A stretch of 53,219 nucleotides of DNA from Pisciglobus halotolerans (GCF_900113675.1 NZ_FOQE01000013.1:1-53219); one strand, 5' to 3'; shown: positions 13,689 through 23,441, counted from the stretch's first letter. The notes: generated from the letters alone by a model not told the origin. Made by a program: numbers and translations.

Positions 13689-14816
13689 TTATTCCCATAT
13701 GTCGGTATCATAAATCGCATCGATTGTTTTTTCCCTTTGGTCAGTCAAGATCGTGATATGTCCTACTGCTTCATTTTTCTTCGCTTCTTTTTTTCCATAA
13801 AAATGAAAATGCCAATCTGGCTTGATGCGGATCTGCGTTTTGACAGCTTCCATGTGTTCACTTAACACGTTTACCATGACGCTTTTTGCAGACTCTTTCA
13901 ATGTTGGCAGCGGCCAACCGCATATGGCACGAATATGAACATCGAACTCTGAGAATGAGCAAGCTTCTATTGTGTCATAACCAGACTCATGCGGAAACGA
14001 ATGGATTTCGTTGACATATAATGTTCCAGAAGAAGTCATGAAGATTTCCACACCAATCACACCTGCTCCCTCTGTCTGTTCAGCGATGATGTGCCCGATC
14101 CGTTCTACTTCAGCTCTTACTTCTTCATCAATCCGTGCTGGCGTGATACTCATGTGAAGCTGATGACCTCGATAAATGTTTTCTGAAACAGGAAAAATAC
14201 CGGTTTCTCCATTTTCATTTCTAACCGTCATCACTGATAATTCTCGTTCAATAGGTATCCAAGACTCTAGCACACAGGTACCGGTTCTCAATAAACCTGC
14301 ACATTTTTGAATGTCTCGTTCATCCTGCAGCACGATTTTTTCTTTTTGATTTGCTCTGCCATAGAGTGCTTTTAATACACAAGGATAGCCGATCGATGAG
14401 ACAGACTCTTTCAAATCCTCTAAACTGATAATGGAAACATATGGTGCAACATTGAGGTTATGCAATTCAAGATGGGCCTTTTCAAGAATACGGTCTTGAG
14501 TGATCGCTAGCAGTTCACTGCCTTGAGGAACCGGCACTGTTTGTTTTAAGCGGTCGATCCATTCTGCATCGATTTTTTCAGTCGCATAAGTGACGACATC
14601 GCTCTTCATCGCAAATGCCATTAACGCTTCCTCATCATCAAAAGCTGCTTTCATTTGCCAGTCAGCTACTTGTGCAGCAGAACAATGTTCCTCTGGATCA
14701 AAAACCCCAACGATATACCCCATCTTTTTAGCTGAAAAAGCCAGCATACGACCTAACTGTCCACCCCCAATGATTCCGATTGTTTTTCCTGGTTCAATAA
14801 AGTTAGACAAGCTCAT
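13689..14816 (-). CDS. purK: PurK-family ATP-grasp protein (atypical)
   Basis: 375 aa, family length. PurK makes N5-carboxyaminoimidazole ribonucleotide from AIR, ATP and bicarbonate in purine synthesis. The N-terminal GIIGGGQLGRMLAFSAKKMGY pre-ATP-grasp fold and C-terminal TIEAC..SEFDVHIRAICGWPLP match the family. Two conserved elements are altered: the glycine-rich lid loop (FGGYDGKGQ in typical PurK) reads YGRANQKEK at about residues 152-161, and the NEIAPRPHNSGH substrate motif reads NEIHSFPHESGY near 265-276. TYEFENI reads TYATEKI. It stands alone, without purE or other pur genes. Its activity or substrate may differ; a diverged paralogue is the likeliest reading. Confidence 0.8.
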   Translation of the reverse strand: MSLSNFIEPGKTIGIIGGGQLGRMLAFSAKKMGYIVGVFDPEEHCSAAQVADWQMKAAFDDEEALMAFAMKSDVVTYATEKIDAEWIDRLKQTVPVPQGSELLAITQDRILEKAHLELHNLNVAPYVSIISLEDLKESVSSIGYPCVLKALYGRANQKEKIVLQDERDIQKCAGLLRTGTCVLESWIPIERELSVMTVRNENGETGIFPVSENIYRGHQLHMSITPARIDEEVRAEVERIGHIIAEQTEGAGVIGVEIFMTSSGTLYVNEIHSFPHESGYDTIEACSFSEFDVHIRAICGWPLPTLKESAKSVMVNVLSEHMEAVKTQIRIKPDWHFHFYGKKEAKKNEAVGHITILTDQREKTIDAIYDTDIWE

Positions 14817-15086
14817 CTCTACTTCCTTTCATCCATGTTGCTTATTTTTAACATGTTACTTTTCCTCTTTAGTATAGCATATGTTGGTCTAGTTGTATTA
14901 TGAACGTTTAGGGAAGATTGAGGCTTTTGCGTGATTTTTTTACCGCTAAACAAAGACCTACAATGACATTCATCTTTAATCGATTGTCAAAAAAAGTTCC
15001 ATCACTCCTAATGTGAAACTTCAAAAACGGCTAAAAATACTCTTAACTCATTTGTTCAAAACGACATAAAATAAGATCATAGCGGC
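14817..15086. other. Gene-free stretch upstream of purK
   Basis: An extended -10 on the minus strand (TGCTATACT, 14871-14879) is a weak candidate promoter for purK. No gene, repeat or riboswitch-like structure is apparent in the rest. Confidence 0.4.
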
Positions 15087-15119
15087 AAAAGAGCCTAGAC
15101 AATAATCTAGGCTCTTTTT
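15087..15119. terminator. Bidirectional terminator behind the UPF0316 gene
   Basis: 13-bp stem AAAAGAGCCTAGA (15087-15099) with its complement from 15106, 6-nt loop, T-run on both sides. It lies about 100 nt past the stop of the minus-strand xpt-UPF0316 unit. Confidence 0.8.
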
Positions 15120-15223
15120 GTCGCTTTTTTGTTTTGATCATGAAACCCTCGATCATTGCAACCTTGCTGCTGAAAGGTGATAGCTTTCACTACAACACTT
15201 GTCTAGATGGAATCAAATCAAAA

Positions 15224-15787
15224 TCAAGCATTTTGTTCTTGCTCGATTTTGATTTGACGTCTTCTTTTTTTGACACGCTTAGTCCAGAAACCTCCGCTAA
15301 TATACTTCGGTTCGTAAGAAATCACAAAAGCTTTCGGTTCCAATTCTTTGATCTCTTGGTAAAGCTTTCTTTCGGTCTTGCGGGGAGTAAGGATCTCTAA
15401 TACCATTCTATCCCCTTCTTTTCCTAATGCCAAACTAGAGGTAACTCCGTGTCCCTTTTCTCTCAGTTGGTTAGGGATATCGGTATCAACACGAGGAATG
15501 ATAGCCGTTACCATGATATATCCAAGGGCTAAGTACTCCTCGATCTTGATGCCAGCTGCAATGCCGACGCCATATCCAAGAGCATATGCAGCAATATTCC
15601 AAACATTATCCAAACGATCTAAAACAAGTCCTAAACCAACGATATAGATGGTGATCTCAACCATTGAAGTCAAAGATGCAGCTAAGCGGTATCCTTTCAT
15701 TGTCAGCATCATGCGGATCGTCATCAGTGTCACATAACACAGATTGATCACAAAAATCACCAGTAATAAAAACCAATCTATTTCCAC
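15224..15787 (-). CDS. UPF0316 (DUF2179) membrane protein
   Basis: 187 aa from the GTG at 15787, which lies behind CAGGGAGAG; an in-frame GTG at 15811 has no RBS. The family is known from B. subtilis YebE-like proteins and has no firm function. Three hydrophobic helices span roughly residues 4-95, with an AAYALGYGVGIAAGIKIEEYLALGY motif-rich stretch. A cytosolic DUF2179 domain follows (VDTDIPNQLREKGHGVTSS, about 100-170), the type seen in regulatory membrane proteins. The C-terminus is very basic (KRVKKRRRQIK). It lies about 75 nt behind xpt and is probably cotranscribed. Confidence 0.85.
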   Translation of the reverse strand: MEIDWFLLLVIFVINLCYVTLMTIRMMLTMKGYRLAASLTSMVEITIYIVGLGLVLDRLDNVWNIAAYALGYGVGIAAGIKIEEYLALGYIMVTAIIPRVDTDIPNQLREKGHGVTSSLALGKEGDRMVLEILTPRKTERKLYQEIKELEPKAFVISYEPKYISGGFWTKRVKKRRRQIKIEQEQNA

Positions 15788-15862
15788 TTTTATTTTCTCT
15801 CCCTGTTTCACTTCAAAAGGACCAGCTATAGCTGACAGCGGCTCACACGTTCTACTTGTCGG

Positions 15863-16447
<585 letters not shown>

Positions 16448-16472
16448 TCAAGCAGTACAGTTGAATGTATAG

Positions 16473-16502
16473 ACTATAACGTTAATCGCAAATGTGTGTC
16501 AA
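16473..16502 (-). promoter_or_regulatory. Promoter of xpt
   Basis: Minus strand: consensus -35 TTGACA (16497-16502), 18-bp spacer, -10 TATAGT (16473-16478). It starts a short leader with no room for a riboswitch. Confidence 0.65.
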
Positions 16503-16517
16503 TCCCTTTACTCAAAA

Positions 16518-16560
16518 AAACCAGAAAAAAGGAAAGAACATCTTTCCTTTTTTCTGGTTT
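16518..16560 (-). terminator. Terminator of the CorC/HlyC-type gene
   Basis: A perfect 20-bp stem (AAACCAGAAAAAAGGAAAGA and its complement at 16541-16560) with a 3-nt loop. The A-run at 16514-16520 gives a T-tract on the minus strand. It separates the gene at 16677 from the xpt promoter. Confidence 0.9.
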
Positions 16561-16676
16561 AGTTGATTCGGTCATTATCCTGATTTTTATACTTATTTTT
16601 ACACAACTTATTTTTTTTGATGCATCTTTCAACTGTCTTCTTTCCTTTGACTCAAGTCGCTTTAGAAAAGAACTAT

Positions 16677-18035
16677 TTATTCATCTGCAGTTGTGGTTGC
16701 ATTTGCTGCATCGAGTTCTTCAGTTATGCCAGTATTTCGTTCAACGATCAAGTTTATGATCCGTGAAACTTCGATCTCATTGGCTTTTAACGTATAATTC
16801 TGATACTTGACGATCGCTTCTTCGTCCTGGCGCGGAATGTTTCCATACTCTAGAATAAAGAAACCAGCAATCGTATCTACATCATTGGATTCAATATCGG
16901 TGTTGAAAAATTCATTGAATTTAGACAAGGGTGTCGATCCGTCGACTAAGTAACGATTCTCTGAAAGTTGCTCAACTAAGTCATATACTTCATCATATTC
17001 ATCATCGATATCACCAACGATTTCTTCCACTAAGTCTTCTAAGGTTACGATCCCTACGACTCCACCATATTCGTCATTCAAAATAGCCATTTGGTTGCGG
17101 CTTTTCTTCAATTCATACAACAAGTCGTCAATATAGATCGTCTCAGGAACAAATAGAGGTTCATTCATGATATCTTTTAAATCGATGTTGTCTAAAGGCT
17201 GTTTTTGGCTTTCGCGCAACAGACTCTTCACATGGATGATCCCGATAATATTATCCTTGTCTTCATCATATACAGGGATACGAGAATAAGAACTTTCAAG
17301 GATCTCTGGAATGTTTTCTTCACTGCCGTCATCATAGTCGATCATAAAGGTATCTGTACGAGGCACCATAACTTCTTTCGCCATTTTGGTGTCTAAGGAC
17401 AGTACGCCTTTTAACATAGAGAACTCTGCGATATCGATCGCTTCATCTTTTTGACTTTGTTCAAGGTAAACTCTGAACTCATCACGCGTCATTTTTTCTT
17501 CTTCTTCAGAGAACTCGATCGGTGTGAGTTTCTTTAAAAGACTCACAGAGAAAGACAGCAACTTCACAAAAGGCAGCATTATCTTTTGAACTGTAATGAT
17601 CGTTCCTGCTAAGCCTAATGCCACACCTTCAGAACGTTGCAAAGCAATTGATTTCGGAAAAAGTTCTCCGAAAACTAACGTCACATAAGAAATCATCAAT
17701 GTGACGATCACAACAGCAAGCGTGTGCGCTCCTGGAATGCCGCCTAAAAGCGGAGACAAACGTGAAGCCAATGACGTTGCGGCTGATGCACTGTTTAAGA
17801 ACCCTGAAAAGGTGATAGCTACTTGGATAGTGGATAAGAAATTATCCGAATTGCCAAGCAGTTTCAAAACATTTTGGGCTTTTTTATCTCCTGCTAAAGC
17901 TTTTTCACTGATTTTTCCTTTGTCTAAAGATACGAAAGCTATTTCAGCTGCTGCAAATATAGCATTGATCGCAGTCAGTACAATAATTAAGATTATCTGG
18001 ACACTGAGTGACGAGTCACTGGGGTCTGGATTCAT
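16677..18035 (-). CDS. CNNM/CBS/CorC-HlyC family membrane protein
   Basis: 452 aa, typical for 'hemolysin C/CorC' proteins now linked to magnesium or cation efflux. Order: DUF21/CNNM domain with about four membrane segments (residues 8-190, including ITFSGFLNSASAA and LVFGELFPKSIALQ), two CBS motifs (EVMVPRTDTFMIDYDD and NDEYGGVVGIVTLEDLVEEI, about 215-340), and a C-terminal CorC_HlyC domain (YLVDGSTPLSKFNEFF). The start has RBS AAAGGAGAAG. Real hemolytic activity is not implied. Confidence 0.92.
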   Translation of the reverse strand: MNPDPSDSSLSVQIILIIVLTAINAIFAAAEIAFVSLDKGKISEKALAGDKKAQNVLKLLGNSDNFLSTIQVAITFSGFLNSASAATSLASRLSPLLGGIPGAHTLAVVIVTLMISYVTLVFGELFPKSIALQRSEGVALGLAGTIITVQKIMLPFVKLLSFSVSLLKKLTPIEFSEEEEKMTRDEFRVYLEQSQKDEAIDIAEFSMLKGVLSLDTKMAKEVMVPRTDTFMIDYDDGSEENIPEILESSYSRIPVYDEDKDNIIGIIHVKSLLRESQKQPLDNIDLKDIMNEPLFVPETIYIDDLLYELKKSRNQMAILNDEYGGVVGIVTLEDLVEEIVGDIDDEYDEVYDLVEQLSENRYLVDGSTPLSKFNEFFNTDIESNDVDTIAGFFILEYGNIPRQDEEAIVKYQNYTLKANEIEVSRIINLIVERNTGITEELDAANATTTADE

Positions 18036-18171
18036 TTAACATCTTCTCCTTTAAATAGATAGACCAATTTTCTTTTTGTGTTTTAAAATTAATTAGAAGA
18101 TACCATAAAAAATCTCAAATCACAACTTTATTCTCTCTTCGTTTATTCATAGATTAGCGAGCTTACGCTGT

Positions 18172-18855
18172 TTATTGGTAACGCTCGATTTCATCTTGTC
18201 TGTATTTTTTCATTTTTTCTTTAAAAATTTCTCCGTTGCTGGGTGGTGTATAGGTGATAGCATTCGCACCAGCTTCAATCGTCTCAATAATGCTTTCTTC
18301 TGTTGGTCCACCTGTCGCTATGATCGGCAAATCTGGATATTTTTCGTGTATATCGCGAACGATCTCTACTGTTTTTCCCGCACCGCTTACATTGATAATA
18401 TCGACGCCGGACGCCAACATTTGCTCAATGTCGGCATAAGGAGTCACAACCGTTTGAATGACCGGGATATCAACCGTTTCATCGACTTGTTTCACTGTAT
18501 CCAATGGTGTGGCGGAATTAACGACTACCCCTAGACAGCCATGAGCTTCTGCAAACAAAGCCATCTGTGCAGAACGAGGCCCATGTGTCATGCCGCCGCC
18601 TACTCCTGCCAAAACCGGTATATTGCTGACATTTGAAATGGCTTGAATGATTGCCGGATGCGGCGTAAAAGGATAAACCGCAATGACTGCATCTGCATCG
18701 TTATTCATAATAATAGCAATATCGGTCGTGAAAATAACAGACCGGAATTTTTTCCCGTTAATAATGATCCCGCTTGCTTTTCTGGTTGCTTTCGGCACTT
18801 GAACATAACCTCTGCGCAAATCAGTCTGAACTTTAGGGCTCTTTTTTTTCTCCAT
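18172..18855 (-). CDS. TIM-barrel protein of unknown function
   Basis: 227 aa. It belongs to a conserved Firmicutes group, often labelled 'hydrolase', with a (beta/alpha)8 barrel. Visible elements are TDLRRGYVQVPKATRKASG at the N-terminus, VLAGVGGGMTHG, DIINVSGAGKTVEIV and IIATGGPTEESI, the last two resembling phosphate-binding loops of IMPDH- or ThiE-like barrels. GANAITYTPPS is a well-conserved tail. No substrate can be assigned. The RBS AGGAGGG precedes ATG. No clear operon partner: 141 nt separate it from the gene at 18997 and about 136 nt from the one at 18035. Confidence 0.82.
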   Translation of the reverse strand: MEKKKSPKVQTDLRRGYVQVPKATRKASGIIINGKKFRSVIFTTDIAIIMNNDADAVIAVYPFTPHPAIIQAISNVSNIPVLAGVGGGMTHGPRSAQMALFAEAHGCLGVVVNSATPLDTVKQVDETVDIPVIQTVVTPYADIEQMLASGVDIINVSGAGKTVEIVRDIHEKYPDLPIIATGGPTEESIIETIEAGANAITYTPPSNGEIFKEKMKKYRQDEIERYQ

Positions 18856-18996
18856 ATTACCCTCCTGAATTTTTCCGTGATTCGATCGTCTCCCGCTTTT
18901 ATTTGAGATAGAAGCTAAGGGATGATCATCGAAAGACTTTTTAAAAGACAGTTATTGCCTGTTTAAAGCATAGAAAAATATTCTTGATATTTGCTA

Positions 18997-19626
18997 TCAA
19001 TCGTACTGGTATAAACGATATTGTTCGATCAAGTGGATCAGTTTGTCTGGATAAGTTGGATCAGTTGCATAGCCGCTTTTGCTCAAAGCGACGGCAGCCT
19101 CTTTGTAATCTTCTGCTTCTAGTACAGTCTGATATTGGTCCGGGTTCCAATTCGTACCATTGACGAAAAGAAGCGCATGGTCTTTCATGGATTCACGCCA
19201 GTCATCATATTTTCTAAAAGGGGCCTCTATTTCGATCCACTCTCCATCGACATATTCCTTTGTTCTCATGTTTACAGTATTTTTAGGATCGCTCCCTTTG
19301 ATGCCGTAGTAATTGTTGTTTTCAACGGATAAATCACTAGTGCCCCAATTTGATTCTAAAATAGCTTGGGCAATGCTGATACTAGGCAGCACATCATATT
19401 CTTCCTGTAATGTTTGCGCATATCCTGATAAACGGATAATAAACGCTTCTTTTTTTTCATTCGTAGAGATCGGCGACGAAACAGATTCGCTCAAGTAAAT
19501 CAATGTTCCAAAAAAGATGACCATCACAACAATAAATGACCCAATGATAAAGTGGAGGCAGCCTCTTCTTTTCCTTTGATAAGGTTTATACTGATAAACC
19601 GGCTTTTTACGCTTTTTTTGTGCCAC
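18997..19626 (-). CDS. Membrane-anchored GH73 N-acetylglucosaminidase
   Basis: 209 aa with GTG start behind GAGAGGAAT. A basic N-terminus (KKRKKPVYQYKPYQRKRR) and one membrane helix (about 24-46) anchor an extracellular GH73 domain that cuts peptidoglycan between GlcNAc and MurNAc. The catalytic Glu is in AQAILESNWG (about residue 91). NNYYGIKG and FRKYDDWRESMKDH are typical of the family. No LysM or GW cell-wall repeats are present, so it probably acts close to the membrane, like LytG-type enzymes. Confidence 0.9.
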   Translation of the reverse strand: MAQKKRKKPVYQYKPYQRKRRGCLHFIIGSFIVVMVIFFGTLIYLSESVSSPISTNEKKEAFIIRLSGYAQTLQEEYDVLPSISIAQAILESNWGTSDLSVENNNYYGIKGSDPKNTVNMRTKEYVDGEWIEIEAPFRKYDDWRESMKDHALLFVNGTNWNPDQYQTVLEAEDYKEAAVALSKSGYATDPTYPDKLIHLIEQYRLYQYD

Positions 19627-20095
19627 AATACTATTCCTCTCTCATGACCCTTTTGTATATATTGAAACAAGATAATAAAGAAGCGAAATTTCGTGCAACG
19701 TTAGGCTTAGTTGGACTTCGAAACACAGAAAGCCAATCGGTAACAACTCTCGCTATCGCTCGTCTTATACTGTTCGACTAATCAGCTGAAGCAGGAAGTC
19801 TCACAGCAACTTGTGACATCCGCACAACCGCTTCGCTGGGTTGCTTGCGTTGTTCCTTCGTTAGTGCTTGCTACCGAGCTTGATTTGTAAAACAAATCTT
19901 AGCGAGATAGTACAAAGCGAGCATAGCGAGACTTTGCGCCATTACAATTCTTTTAGGTCGCTTCACATTGTCATGGCTCTTGCGATTTTAATCGCTTAGA
20001 GACCTGATACACTTTGCTGGAACGACAACAGTGCCTCCGAAAACGGTTTTGCTTTTCATTTTCCTGACGACTCTATCAGCCTCGCTCCGCATCCT
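19627..20095 (-). repeat. Composite hairpin repeat behind the VanY-type gene
   Basis: No gene. From about 19967 to 20095 it is one full module (GTCATGGCTCTTGCGATT to CGCTCCGCATCC) also found at 23862-23972 and 24044-24174. It contains a small hairpin (GCGATT/AATCGC) and ends 1-2 nt before the stop codon at 20096. The part at 19908-19940 (GTACAAAGCGAGC..AGCGAGACTTTGCG) recurs near 39440-39468. The rest up to 19907 is similarly hairpin-rich but not matched elsewhere in the window. Confidence 0.7.
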
Positions 20096-20887
20096 TTATT
20101 TTCCGGCTTCTTTTAGTAGGTCGATGTATTCTTCCAGGGATAGTTGGTGCTTTTCTATATATTTGGCGTTTTCTTTGCCGACGTAGCGGAAGTGCCATGA
20201 TTCGTATTTGATCCCTGTTTCTTTTTCTTTGTCTTTTGGAAAGCGCAGGATAAAGCCATGGTCTGCCATGGTTGAGACTAGCCATTGTTGTGATTCTTGT
20301 GTGTCATACTCTGGGTCTAATCCGTGTCCAGCGTTGATCCAGTCGATGTCGACCATGTCAAGGGCTAAGCCTGTATGGTGTTCACTGCCGCCTGGGATTG
20401 CAATGTAATCTTCTGTTCGTTGTACGGCTTCTTCTTTTGAGTAGCCTTCATTCATATAGTGTTTGATTTTATTGTTATAATTTGTTTCTTGGTGTGAAAT
20501 CGAGCGATATGCAGAAGCTAAATAAACGCTGTATCCTGCTTTTGCTGCATCTTTCATCCATGTTTGATAGGCGTCTACGATTCGTTCATCCATTTGTTTG
20601 CCTTCTTCGACTTCTTTTAATGGAATCCCTTTTTCTGTATCTTTATCGATTGGTGTCCAGTTATTGACTAAGATAAGATTCCAATCGCTCGTCGAAACAT
20701 CTGGAAGTTCAGCTAACATCTCTTGGTGTTCTTTTTCTTCTTTTGTCATCTCAGATGATGAAGAAGCCGCTTCGCTTTGTACACTTTCTTTTGTTGAACT
20801 GTCTGAGATTTGTTGCGTGCCCTCTAATTGACTGCATCCTGCCAGTACGCTCGTTGCTATTAAAGGGATCATCCATTTTAATTTCAT
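20096..20887 (-). CDS. VanY-type (M15B) D-alanyl-D-alanine carboxypeptidase lipoprotein
   Basis: 263 aa. The signal peptide MKLKWMIPLIATSVLAGC has lipobox LAGC (Cys18), followed by a Ser/Glu-rich linker to about residue 60, so the enzyme is tethered outside the membrane. The zinc peptidase signature SxHxxGxAxD is present as SEHHTGLALD (about 167-176), with SAYRSI before it and ESWHFRYVG after it. It trims terminal D-Ala from peptidoglycan stems. There is no sign of a vancomycin-resistance cluster around it. A RBS (GGAGCAAG) precedes the ATG. The composite repeat abuts its stop codon. Confidence 0.9.
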   Translation of the reverse strand: MKLKWMIPLIATSVLAGCSQLEGTQQISDSSTKESVQSEAASSSSEMTKEEKEHQEMLAELPDVSTSDWNLILVNNWTPIDKDTEKGIPLKEVEEGKQMDERIVDAYQTWMKDAAKAGYSVYLASAYRSISHQETNYNNKIKHYMNEGYSKEEAVQRTEDYIAIPGGSEHHTGLALDMVDIDWINAGHGLDPEYDTQESQQWLVSTMADHGFILRFPKDKEKETGIKYESWHFRYVGKENAKYIEKHQLSLEEYIDLLKEAGK

Positions 20888-21022
20888 GCTTCTTGCTCCA
20901 TTCTCTTTCTCAATTTACATTTTATCTTGCACGTTTACACTTTTTTCCACTCTTTATTGTAAAACAAATTGGAAAGATTTCAACAGTCCAAAGTCGTAAT
21001 TTAATAAAAATTTGGTTTTCTT

Positions 21023-21559
21023 TTATACATTGTGCATTGGATAACGATTCTCTACATGTTGGCCAAACCATTCCAATAAATCTTGTTTTTCAGTTTGGAT
21101 CTGCTGCTGAACGATGCCAGGCAAACGCAATTCAATGCGATCGGTATAACTCCAGAAGTCATAGTGCGTTTCAATTCGTAAAATGGTTTGATTCGTTTTA
21201 CGTCCATTTGCTTCCTCTTCTTCTGTAAAATCTTTTTGAAAACCAATTGTGGCAATCCCAGCAGATAGCCATTTTTTTGCTACAAAGTATTTCATATTCA
21301 TATATTCTGATACAGGATTCATACGAACTTCTGTAATCAGCAAGGCGTTGCGGCAAACTTTTTGAACCATCATCCATTCATAATCGGTAAACAGTGCTGC
21401 TACTTTTTTCATATTCTCGGCCTTTAAACCTTGCTGCCCTTTTTTCCAACGGTCCCAACTTTGAGGAGAAATGCCGAGTTGAGAAGTATAAAAAGCTTTT
21501 TCTGAAGTGTATTGCTCTTTGAGCGCTTGTAAAACGATTTGAACTAACGATTCATGCAT
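21023..21559 (-). CDS. Hypothetical protein with N-terminal HTH-like region
   Basis: 178 aa, not recognised. Residues about 25-55 (LGISPQSWDRWKKGQQGLKAE) look like a helix-turn-helix of the XRE type, and the following KKVAALFTDYEWMMVQKV continues as helix. The second half is alpha/beta with acidic stretches (FTEEEEANG) and ends in WFGQHVENRYPMHNV. It has no signal peptide or membrane segment. The start is supported by a RBS (GATAGGAGTGA). It may be a small regulator; there is no partner gene to suggest a target. Confidence 0.72.
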   Translation of the reverse strand: MHESLVQIVLQALKEQYTSEKAFYTSQLGISPQSWDRWKKGQQGLKAENMKKVAALFTDYEWMMVQKVCRNALLITEVRMNPVSEYMNMKYFVAKKWLSAGIATIGFQKDFTEEEEANGRKTNQTILRIETHYDFWSYTDRIELRLPGIVQQQIQTEKQDLLEWFGQHVENRYPMHNV

Positions 21560-21709
21560 ATCTGTTCACTCCTATCCTCTTTTGGCTTAAGTCTACACTT
21601 TTTACGTTAATTTTAAAATTTATTACCCTTTTGCTGTTTCTATATTTCTGTTTTGTTATTTGTTATAATGAAAACGAAGACATTTTTATCTTGAAGGGAG
21701 AACGATCAC

Positions 21710-22681
21710 GTGACAAAAACAGTGAATTGGGGAATTATCGGTTTGGGAGGAATTGCAAACGAGTTCGCGCGTGCTTTTGATGCCGAGAATGCGGCTCTAT
21801 AAGCAGCTGGATCAAGAAATTTGCAAAAAGCTAAAGCATTTGCGGATCAATACAATATTCCAAAGGCTTATGGCAATTATGATTCTTTATTATTCGATCC
21901 AGAAATCGATGTGGTTTACATTGCTACACCTCACAGCCATCATGCTGATTTGATATTGAAAAGCTTGCGAAATGGCAAACACGTTTTGTGTGAAAAAGCC
22001 ATCACAATGAATGGGAAACAACTGGAAGAAGCCGTATATTTGGCAAAAGAAAAGAATGTGATCCTTGCTGAAGCGATGACGATTTACCACATGCCGTTGT
22101 ATCACAAATTAAAAGACATCATCTCAAGCGGTCAGTTAGGAAAACTTAAAATGCTCCAAGTTTCATTCGGCAGTTTGAAAGAAGCCGATCCATCCAATCG
22201 TTTCTTTAATAAAGAGATCGCAGGCGGAGCTCTATTAGATATCGGCGTTTATGCTCTTTCATTTGCCAGATTCTTTTTGAATCAACAGCCAAGTGAAATT
22301 TTAACTACCATGAATCTTTATGAAACGGGTGTAGACGAACAGTCTGGTATTTTATTGAAAAACGAAAAAAATGAAATCGCCACTGTTTCGCTCAGCTTCC
22401 GTGCAAAAATGCCAAAAGTCGGTATGGCTGCATTTGAAAAGGGCTATATCACAGTGACAGATTATCCACGTGCTGACAAAGCGTTGATCACTTACCCGGA
22501 TGGGGCTACGGAAACAGTTGAAGCAGGCGATTCAGCTAAAGCACTTCATTATGAAATTGCTCATATGACCGATAAGATCCTTAATGGTACAAAAGATGAC
22601 TATCTAGCCCTTACACAAGATGTGATGGCGATCATGGATGACTTAAGACAGCAATGGGGGCTTCAGTACGATTTTGAATAG
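21710..22681 (+). pseudogene. Gfo/Idh/MocA oxidoreductase interrupted by a nonsense codon
   Basis: An intact frame would give about 323 residues from GTG 21710 (RBS GAAGGGAG). The NAD-binding motif WGIIGLGGIANEFARAF is present, followed by DAENAAL and then TAA at 21800-21802 (codon 31). The same frame goes on without a break: AAGSRNLQKAKAFADQY...CEKAITMNGKQLEEA...GGALLDIGVYALSFARF, to the end at 22681. So a single-base change, most simply TAT/TAC to TAA, removes the dinucleotide loop from the rest. A restart at TTG 21821 would lack the Rossmann loop. It could be a true pseudogene or a sequencing error. Confidence 0.85.
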
Positions 22682-22698
22682 ATGATGAAATAGAGAAT

Positions 22699-22739
22699 CA
22701 CGAGAGTACAGATTACTTGCTGCTCTTGTGTTTCTTTTT
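22699..22739 (+). terminator. Terminator of the broken oxidoreductase gene
   Basis: 8-bp stem CACGAGAG (22699-22706) with CTCTTGTG (22723-22730), 16-nt loop, then TTTCTTTTT. Confidence 0.65.
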
Positions 22740-22863
22740 GTATGTTCATCAAGCTTTTCAATCCGTTCAATAAGTTGTATCATGGTAACTGCTTCTTTTT
22801 TAAGGACAGTTCAAAACTGTTTATGAAGCAAAATCTTTTTTAAAAAAAGTGGGGAAATGAGTA

Positions 22864-23370
22864 GTGAAGAACCATCTTATTGGTATGCGGACATTTAAAA
22901 CAGCTCTTTCTGTTTGGATCACCCTTGTACTATTTTATTTTATGAATGAACGTACGCCTATGATCGCAGCTTTGGCAGCAGTAGTCGTACTGAAGGAATC
23001 GCCGAAAAGTAGTCTGACATCAGGTAAGCATCGGGTAATGGGAAATTTTTTAGGTGCACTTACGGCGTTAATGTTGATCGTTGTCAAGCAACTGGTTCAA
23101 CATGATGTCTTAGTTGAATTATTTGGCGCTCCGTTTGCAGTTATCTTCATGATCGTTGCCTGTAACAAACTGAACTATAAGACTGGGACCATCGGAGGAA
23201 TCGCAGCTTTTTTCATGACTTATTTTAGTGCTCCTGATGTTCAGCCAATCTTGTATGCTGCAAACCGTTTGATCGATACATTGATCGGCTCGCTGATCGC
23301 CATTTGTATCAATTATCTTGTAGATAAAGAAGTGATGTTGCAATGGAAAAATCGCTTGTTGAAGAAATAG
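22864..23370 (+). CDS. Aromatic acid exporter (ArAE/FUSC-like) membrane protein
   Basis: 168 aa, GTG start behind TGGGGAAATG. It matches the N-terminal membrane half of the ArAE_1 family: LIGMRTFKTALSVWITL opens the first helix, and YAANRLIDTLIGSLIAICINYLV is the signature last helix. Five to six hydrophobic segments fill residues 10-155. Many homologues carry a further cytosolic domain of about 150 residues which is missing here; the short form ends in VMLQWKNRLLKK. The transported substrate is unknown. Confidence 0.82.
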   Translation: MKNHLIGMRTFKTALSVWITLVLFYFMNERTPMIAALAAVVVLKESPKSSLTSGKHRVMGNFLGALTALMLIVVKQLVQHDVLVELFGAPFAVIFMIVACNKLNYKTGTIGGIAAFFMTYFSAPDVQPILYAANRLIDTLIGSLIAICINYLVDKEVMLQWKNRLLKK

Positions 23371-23392
23371 TCATGTTGAAATCGTCAAAAAA

Positions 23393-23441
23393 GCTTCTAA
23401 TTAGAGGGTTTGCTTAAAACTACTCTATTAGAAGCCTTTTT
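23393..23441. terminator. Terminator behind the ArAE-like gene
   Basis: Stem GCTTCTAATTAGAG (23393-23406) with CTCTATTAGAAGC (23423-23435), one bulge, followed by CTTTTTT; A-run on the other side, so possibly bidirectional. Confidence 0.8.

Noticed and set aside
20096-20887. Vancomycin resistance (vanY) locus
   Set aside because: No vanHAX, vanC or vanRS genes are near; it is an ordinary chromosomal carboxypeptidase. The VanZ-like gene is 13 kb away and unlinked.
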